Positions 59,795 through 64,000 of a DNA stretch of 64,000 nt are shown here, in pieces. The position numbers and the translations under genes were made by a program. A model generated the notes under the pieces. The model worked only from the letters and a program-made list of their open reading frames with translations, made no database searches and was not told the DNA's origin. Source of the stretch: Chitinophagaceae bacterium 26-R-25 (lineage in GTDB: Bacteria > Bacteroidota > Bacteroidia > Chitinophagales > Chitinophagaceae); the NCBI GenBank assembly GCA_029906195.1, contig JARWSJ010000001.1, forward strand, positions 744,001 to 808,000, written 5' to 3'. Each line of letters begins with the position of its first letter. Positions within the stretch are counted from its first letter, which is position 1.

Positions 59795-59945
59795 GAAAAT
59801 TGAAAGTTGAAAGTTGAAAAGGAACGCAGATCATCAAGATTTTCATGATTCACAAGATTGAGATACAAAATCATATCAAATCATGACAATCATGAAAATC
59901 TGCGTTCTTCTTCATTTTCAATTTTCAACTTTCAATTTTCAATTA
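59795..59945. repeat. Nested inverted repeat: TTGAAAA family enclosing ATCATGAAA family
   Basis: Outer arms 59795-59820 and 59913-59945; inner 9-mer arms from GAACGCAGATCATCAAGATT (59822) to ATCATGAAAATCTGCGTTC (59889-59907). Fills the gap between convergent genes. Confidence 0.85.
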
Positions 59946-59955
59946 TTTGCACCAT

Positions 59956-60516
59956 TCAATACACCCAAGGTATCAGCCTATACGTCTTCTTCGCATATCT
60001 CCTATATTCCTCTCCGAACTGATTTTGAAGTACAGTTTCCTCTACACGTATGCGCTTCATGAAAGCGGTAAAAACGGCAATGGTGACCACAAAGAGGCTG
60101 ATCCAGTTGTTTAGCGAGATGCCAAATCCAACAAAAGATAAAATAGAACCTGCATAAGATGGATGACGAACAATTTTGTAAAAACCGTCTTTCTTTAGTT
60201 GATGGTCCTGTCGGATGGTGACTTCTACGGTAAAGAATTTGCCTAAAGAATTCACCGCAATAAATCTGATGATAATGCCGATGCCAATAATGAACAATCC
60301 AACATATTCATAATTTTCATTTCGAAAAATAGGCGCCCGGAAAAAAGTGGCGATGAAAACGCTCAAAGGAATAACCATAAAAATGGTGATCCAAATAGTG
60401 GCCAGTGAACTTTTGTCTTCATTCTTTTTGTCCGAAGCAGTCGATTGTCGCAGCCTGTTCAATACAATTTCCGAGATAAACCAGATAAGGTAAGTAAGCG
60501 TGAAAATATTTGACAT
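59956..60516 (-). CDS. Isoprenylcysteine carboxyl methyltransferase-like membrane protein
   Basis: 186 aa from ATG 60516, four to five membrane helices. The C-terminal half has the ICMT/PEMT signature: YKIVRHPSYAGSIL, with RHP and a Glu later in RIRVEETVLQNQFGEEYRRYAKKTYRLIPWVY. Members methylate small lipids or isoprenoids using SAM; the substrate here is unknown. An ATG at 60585 adds 23 residues that lie upstream of the first helix. Confidence 0.8.
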   Translation of the reverse strand: MSNIFTLTYLIWFISEIVLNRLRQSTASDKKNEDKSSLATIWITIFMVIPLSVFIATFFRAPIFRNENYEYVGLFIIGIGIIIRFIAVNSLGKFFTVEVTIRQDHQLKKDGFYKIVRHPSYAGSILSFVGFGISLNNWISLFVVTIAVFTAFMKRIRVEETVLQNQFGEEYRRYAKKTYRLIPWVY

Positions 60517-60606
60517 AGTAAGGTTGTTTGCCTGCCAATGCACATAGCAGTGACCGTCAATAATGTTGTTTAAAACGGCAGGCAATAGTCGTTAAATATA
60601 GTTCTC

Positions 60607-60684
60607 GTAGGGGCGAATCGTATTCGCCCTCGTCGCACATTGGTGACTCGCAAATTATCGATCAGGGCGAATGCGATTCGCCCG
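60607..60684. repeat. GTAGGGGCGAAT inverted repeat
   Basis: GTAGGGGCGAATCG (60607-60620) and CGATTCGCCC (60674-60683), each with its own small palindrome. Spacer ends ATTATCGATCAGGG, nearly the same as in the element at 62982. Confidence 0.85.
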
Positions 60685-60705
60685 TACGTGCCCCAAGATA
60701 AATAT

Positions 60706-61392
60706 TTATTCAGGTAAGAAAAAGGTGTGGAGCAATTTGCTTTTCTCTTTTCGCTGGTACCAGTCATTGCAAACCAGCTCCATTTCGCTGATACGGCATT
60801 TGCCGAAATCCATGTTGCGAAAAGTTTTCAATTTGTTAATAAGTGCATGGTGATCGGCTATCTTTTTTCTGAAGCGAACAACCGTTGAATGAGCAGTAAT
60901 AATGGAATATCTTTTATCGATAGATTCCTGCAAACCCGCATCGTTAAAAAGTTCACGCAAACGGCAGCGAATGATATGAAGTTCATCGCTTTGCGGAAAT
61001 CCCTGTAATAAGATGCAGGATGGAGAAGCGGTGATACCCTGAAAATGAACATCGAATGCTTTTCTGTTGTGCAATCCTGCCTCAACCACGTTAATATAAT
61101 CTTGCGTATTGATGTTCTTTAACGAAAAGCCATTGTAAGCTGAAATGATGGATAGCACAGTAATATGGATCTCGGATGCAGGATAAAAATATTGGTCCGG
61201 CTCGAGTTTGCGCAACTCTTCAAACATATGCTGCACTTTTCTTTTTACTTCTTCCGATGGCCTTGCAATAAGCGAAATGCCAAATCTTTTATCATTGTCC
61301 GAATCAATCAGATGATCATATTCAAAAGCGTCCTGTTTAAATTTGCCAAGTGCTTTGTACCATAGGTTTTCATAATGTTTCTTCAAATCCAT
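60706..61392 (-). CDS. 2H phosphoesterase-like protein (2'-5' RNA ligase fold)
   Basis: 228 aa soluble protein with the two H-x-S/T motifs of the 2H superfamily: HITVLS (about residue 77) and HSTVVRF (about residue 168). Such proteins open cyclic phosphates of RNA or nucleotides. The longer length than bacterial ThpR (about 180 aa) and a Trp/Tyr-rich N-terminus (YENLWYKALGKF) suggest a separate branch. Substrate unknown. Confidence 0.75.
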   Translation of the reverse strand: MDLKKHYENLWYKALGKFKQDAFEYDHLIDSDNDKRFGISLIARPSEEVKRKVQHMFEELRKLEPDQYFYPASEIHITVLSIISAYNGFSLKNINTQDYINVVEAGLHNRKAFDVHFQGITASPSCILLQGFPQSDELHIIRCRLRELFNDAGLQESIDKRYSIITAHSTVVRFRKKIADHHALINKLKTFRNMDFGKCRISEMELVCNDWYQRKEKSKLLHTFFLPE

Positions 61393-61432
61393 ATCACAAA
61401 ACAGAGGGTTGGTTGATCAAAACGTGTCTCTG

Positions 61433-61440
61433 CAAATTTA
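61433..61440 (-). promoter_or_regulatory. Putative -7 box of the 2H gene
   Basis: Minus strand reads TAAATTTG, exact TAnnTTTG match, 40 bases before the ATG. Confidence 0.35.
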
Positions 61441-61486
61441 GTCAAGTTTCAAAGGACTTGTTGCTGCTTGTGGAAGCCTCATAAAA

Positions 61487-61513
61487 AAAGGCCCCGCTTT
61501 TAGCGGGTCCTTT
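61487..61513 (-). terminator. Rho-independent terminator
   Basis: On the minus strand AAAGGACCCGCT pairs with AGCGGGGCCTTT (one mismatch, loop 3), followed by TTTT. It lies right after the stop of the Asn/Gly/Arg-rich secreted protein. Confidence 0.85.
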
Positions 61514-61516
61514 GTC

Positions 61517-62125
61517 TTAGAACCTTCTGTCATCACGTTTATCGTTACCTCTTCGACCATTGTCGTGCCCCCAGTTGCCGTTGCCTCTCTGGTCGTTATC
61601 ACGATCCCATTTTCCATTGCCCCTGCGGCCATTGTCATGCCAGTTGTCGTTGTCTCTGCCGCCTCTGTTGTAATCTGCGTTTCCATAAACCTCTCTGCGA
61701 ACAGGGTATGGATTATTGTATTTGCCATAATCCGCTCTTCCTGGGTAATCGCGCCACATTGGCTGAGGTTGATTCCAGTTTCTGTAGCCCGCATACCTGC
61801 TGCGATAATATGCATTGTTCATGTAAGGTCTTGGTTCATTCACCACCACCTTGTAAGAGTGGTAAAGGTCAAAGTCTCTGCAAGCATAAGGAAGACTGCT
61901 ATTGAACACCCATTGATTGTTTTGGAAATAAACAAATTGTTGGGTTGGTACGTAGTAGTACATATCCACATCTGGCAGGTAGTAATAATCTACGTGGTCA
62001 TAACCGGAAGGTCCCCACATAGGTTGGTTGCCGACGTTTATGTTAGCGCTTATAGTTACCTGTGCGTTTGCTTTAAATATGATGGCGGTACTGATTAAAA
62101 TGGCTGTAAGTAGAATCTTTTTCAT
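61517..62125 (-). CDS. Secreted Asn/Gly/Arg-rich protein, unknown
   Basis: 202 aa with signal peptide ILLTAILISTAIIFKANAQ. Residues 25-95 are Tyr/Trp-rich (GPSGYDHVDYYYLPDVDMYYYV), and the C-terminal 70 residues consist of imperfect repeats of RRGNGKWDRDNDQRGNGNWG type. The N-terminal module (MYYYVPTQQFVYFQNNQWVF) occurs in Bacteroidota envelope proteins of unknown role. Basic, likely binds an anionic polymer, but this is a guess. Confidence 0.7.
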   Translation of the reverse strand: MKKILLTAILISTAIIFKANAQVTISANINVGNQPMWGPSGYDHVDYYYLPDVDMYYYVPTQQFVYFQNNQWVFNSSLPYACRDFDLYHSYKVVVNEPRPYMNNAYYRSRYAGYRNWNQPQPMWRDYPGRADYGKYNNPYPVRREVYGNADYNRGGRDNDNWHDNGRRGNGKWDRDNDQRGNGNWGHDNGRRGNDKRDDRRF

Positions 62126-62215
62126 AATGGTAAATTTTCTATTAATAAGATTCCATATTGCTTTGCAGGTTTAAAAAACAGGGTAGTGGTAATTGTTAAA
62201 CTATAGCCAAAGAGA

Positions 62216-62460
62216 AATAACTGAATGACTGAGTAACTGAGTAACTGAATAACTGACGGTGCATAATTGACATTCATCATATACTCAATAATTCAATGAT
62301 TCAATAATTCAAATATTCAGTTATTCAGATTACTTTGCAGCCTTGGCAGGAATTTGCGAGTGATGGATGAAAATGCGAAAAGACTTTATGTAAGGAATTT
62401 TCGAATTTTCCCCGCCTGAATGACCAGTCGGGCAGGATATTTTCAAATTTTCAAATTGAA
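62216..62460. repeat. TAACTGAA inverted repeat and ATTTGAAA right arm before kdsC
   Basis: Arms 62216-62256 and 62282-62327 of the 8-mer TAACTGAA family, spacer 25 bp. A further right-type arm of the ATTTGAAA family ends at 62460, directly before the kdsC ATG; 62417-62439 (CCGCCTGAATGACCAGTCGGGC) lies between. No promoter box was recognised in this 338-bp gap. Confidence 0.8.
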
Positions 62461-62463
62461 CAA

Positions 62464-62985
62464 ATGAGCTTACTAAACAGGTTTTCGAAGATCACAACAT
62501 TTGTGCTGGATGTAGATGGTGTTTTAACGGATGGAAGTATTCTGCTGCTTGAAGACGGGCAAATGGCAAGAAGCATGAACACAAAGGATGGTTATGCCAT
62601 GCAACTTGCTATAAAAAAAGGATACAAAATTGTGATCATTTCCGGTGGCGCCTCAGAAGCGGTGACCATCCGCCTGACCAAGCTCGGTATAAAGGATGTT
62701 TTTCTTAAAGTGGAAAACAAGATTGAAATTTTGCATGATTACATGAATCGCAACGGTATCAAAAAAGAAGAGATTTTATACATGGGAGATGATATTCCAG
62801 ACTATGAGGTAATGAAAGAGTCCGGAATAGCATGTGCTCCTTCAGATGCTGTGGGGGAGATAAAACATATTGCCGCATATATATCGCCGTTAGCGGGCGG
62901 TCGCGGTTGTGTTCGTGATGTAATTGAAAAGGTGATGAAATTGCGTGGTGATTGGCATATTGACGTATCATTACAAAGCCGGTAG
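62464..62985 (+). CDS. kdsC: KDO-8-phosphate phosphatase
   Basis: 173 aa HAD-type C0 phosphatase without cap domain, forming tetramers. Nucleophile Asp16 and Asp18 in LDVDGVLTDG, IISGGASEAV motif II, Lys in FLKVENK, MGDDIPDYEVM motif IV. It releases KDO from KDO-8-P for lipid A/LPS core synthesis. Followed by a UbiA-type prenyltransferase on the same strand. The TAG stop is the start of a GTAGGGGCGAAT repeat. Confidence 0.9.
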   Translation: MSLLNRFSKITTFVLDVDGVLTDGSILLLEDGQMARSMNTKDGYAMQLAIKKGYKIVIISGGASEAVTIRLTKLGIKDVFLKVENKIEILHDYMNRNGIKKEEILYMGDDIPDYEVMKESGIACAPSDAVGEIKHIAAYISPLAGGRGCVRDVIEKVMKLRGDWHIDVSLQSR

Positions 62986-63062
62986 GGGCGAATCGCGTTC
63001 GCGCCTGCTTCACAAACGGCGAGCCGCCAATTATCGACCAGGGGAATGCAATTCGCCCCTAC
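62982..63062. repeat. GTAGGGGCGAAT inverted repeat between kdsC and ubiA-like gene
   Basis: GGTAGGGGCGAATCGCGTTC (62981-63000) and GCAATTCGCCCCTAC (63048-63062). Spacer contains ATTATCGACCAGGG, shared with the 60607 element. Overlaps the stop codon of kdsC. Confidence 0.85.
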
Positions 63063-63122
63063 GAATCACGAATGCGCGAAATCCAAAAAAGAAATTAAAT
63101 TTACCCTAAACAAATACTATCC

Positions 63123-64000
63123 TTGAAGCTAATTGGAGCCTTTTTTCGACTCATTCGCTGGCCAAACCTGGTTTTTATCGTTATCACTCAAGTGTTGTTT
63201 TATTATTGCATTGTCTTGCCCATATTTAAAAGTCCTGCCGATGTTGATCTTAATAAAATTTCAACATTCCTATTCTGGCTGATTGTTGCATCATCCGTTA
63301 CCATTGCAGCGGCAGGATATATCATTAACGATTATTTCGATCTTAACATAGACCAGGTTAACAAGCCGGACGCCATCGTTATTCAAAAACTTATAAAAAG
63401 ACGATGGGCCATCGTGTGGCATTTACTGTTATCTGCCATCGGTGTCATTATTGCCTTTTATGTCGGGTTTAAAATCGGCAATATTTTATTGGGCTTCGCA
63501 AATCTTGCCTGTGTGTTGTTGTTGCTAACTTATTCTACGACCTTCAAAAAAAAGCTGCTCATAGGCAATGTCATCATATCTGTGCTAACGGCATGGGTAG
63601 TGCTTGTTTTATATTTCGGAGAAGTGAGAGTGATGTACTGGAACTGGTCGCCCGAATTTAAAATATTGTACCAGACAAAAATTACCCGTTTATTTAAGTT
63701 TGCTACCATTTATGCAGGCTTTGCGTTTATCATTTCATTGATAAGAGAAGTGGTGAAGGACATGGAAGACATGGAAGGTGATGAAAAATACGGTTGCAAA
63801 ACCATGCCCATAGTTTGGGGCATTCCTGCATCAAAAGTTTTTGTGGCGGTCTGGCTCATAGTTTTAACTTTTTCTACCGGTATCGTGCAGGTATATGGCT
63901 TGATGAAAGGGTGGTGGCTCGGCGCGGTATATTGTTTTATATTTATAGTATTGCCTTTGCTATACCTGTTCAAGCATTTGTACAGGGCAGTGAATGCAAA
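63123..64000 (+). CDS. UbiA-type prenyltransferase, probably geranylgeranylglycerol-phosphate type (cut by window edge)
   Basis: 292 visible codons from a TTG at 63123; no ATG exists between the upstream in-frame stop (63096) and the first helix, so TTG is the likely start. Multi-helix membrane enzyme with the prenyl-diphosphate motif NDYFDLNIDQVNKPD near residue 70 and the second Asp motif REVVKDMEDMEGD near 210. In Bacteroidota the gene beside kdsC is commonly annotated as geranylgeranylglycerol-phosphate geranylgeranyltransferase; protoheme or menaquinone prenyltransferases are alternatives. C-terminus outside the window. Confidence 0.75.
   Translation, partial: MKLIGAFFRLIRWPNLVFIVITQVLFYYCIVLPIFKSPADVDLNKISTFLFWLIVASSVTIAAAGYIINDYFDLNIDQVNKPDAIVIQKLIKRRWAIVWHLLLSAIGVIIAFYVGFKIGNILLGFANLACVLLLLTYSTTFKKKLLIGNVIISVLTAWVVLVLYFGEVRVMYWNWSPEFKILYQTKITRLFKFATIYAGFAFIISLIREVVKDMEDMEGDEKYGCKTMPIVWGIPASKVFVAVWLIVLTFSTGIVQVYGLMKGWWLGAVYCFIFIVLPLLYLFKHLYRAVNA

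Overview
The window looks like a chromosomal segment of a Bacteroidota bacterium, most likely of the Chitinophagaceae. Supporting signs are a protein with a type IX secretion C-terminal domain, SusC/BtuB-like TonB-dependent receptors with surface lipoproteins, an HYC_CC_PP protein, DUF4421, DUF6702 and Porin_10 proteins, near absence of Shine-Dalgarno sites, and promoter -7 boxes of the Bacteroidota type TAnnTTTG. No rRNA, tRNA, phage, integrase, transposase or CRISPR array was seen. The assignment is inference from gene content; no database was searched.

Layout. 1-12.3 kb: end of a hexuronate operon (uxaA-uxaB), a BNR-repeat lipoprotein, DUF4421 and YVTN beta-propeller proteins, an AlkA-type glycosylase, an SDR, a pentapeptide-repeat protein, a PAP2 phosphatase, an AhpD-like protein, a histone H1-like basic protein and an ABC-2 exporter pair. 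12.9-20 kb: a large Gly/Tyr-rich secreted protein, a gapN-type aldehyde dehydrogenase, a DUF486 membrane protein and an amidohydrolase lipoprotein. 20.3-26.5 kb: a tripartite RND efflux operon led by a small Cys-containing secreted protein. 26.7-34.4 kb: a response regulator, then a cobalamin riboswitch and a four-gene vitamin B12 uptake operon (BtuG-like lipoprotein, BtuB-like receptor, second BtuG-like lipoprotein, PKD lipoprotein). 34.7-39.5 kb: purine nucleoside phosphorylase, a porin, and small Cys-rich proteins that look copper-related. 39.5-50 kb: ispH, an intracellular GH13 enzyme, an FkbM methyltransferase, dipeptide epimerase, cyclophilin, CvfB, a polymerase-less LigD and a T9SS cargo protein. 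50-64 kb: HAD hydrolase, a TonB receptor with a small companion, M1 peptidase/HupE/DUF6702 genes, a propeller protein, an ICMT-like enzyme, a 2H phosphoesterase, kdsC and the start of a UbiA prenyltransferase.

The most striking feature is not a gene. Most intergenic gaps are filled by inverted pairs of short tandem repeats (units of 7, 8 or 9 bp) in at least seven sequence families, each pair enclosing a unique spacer, often nested one family inside another. Read inward, the arms are full of stop codons, and many genes here take their stop codon from the first repeat unit. Read outward they are open, so naive gene calling gives spurious N-terminal extensions. Other repeats (27-bp perfect inverted repeats, GTAGGGGCGAAT and GTAGAGACGC palindromes) behave the same way. 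A second recurring pattern is a TAnnTTTG-like box only 4-9 bases before a start codon, often just after a repeat arm, which would give leaderless mRNAs. Start codons were chosen to exclude the repeat-derived extensions.
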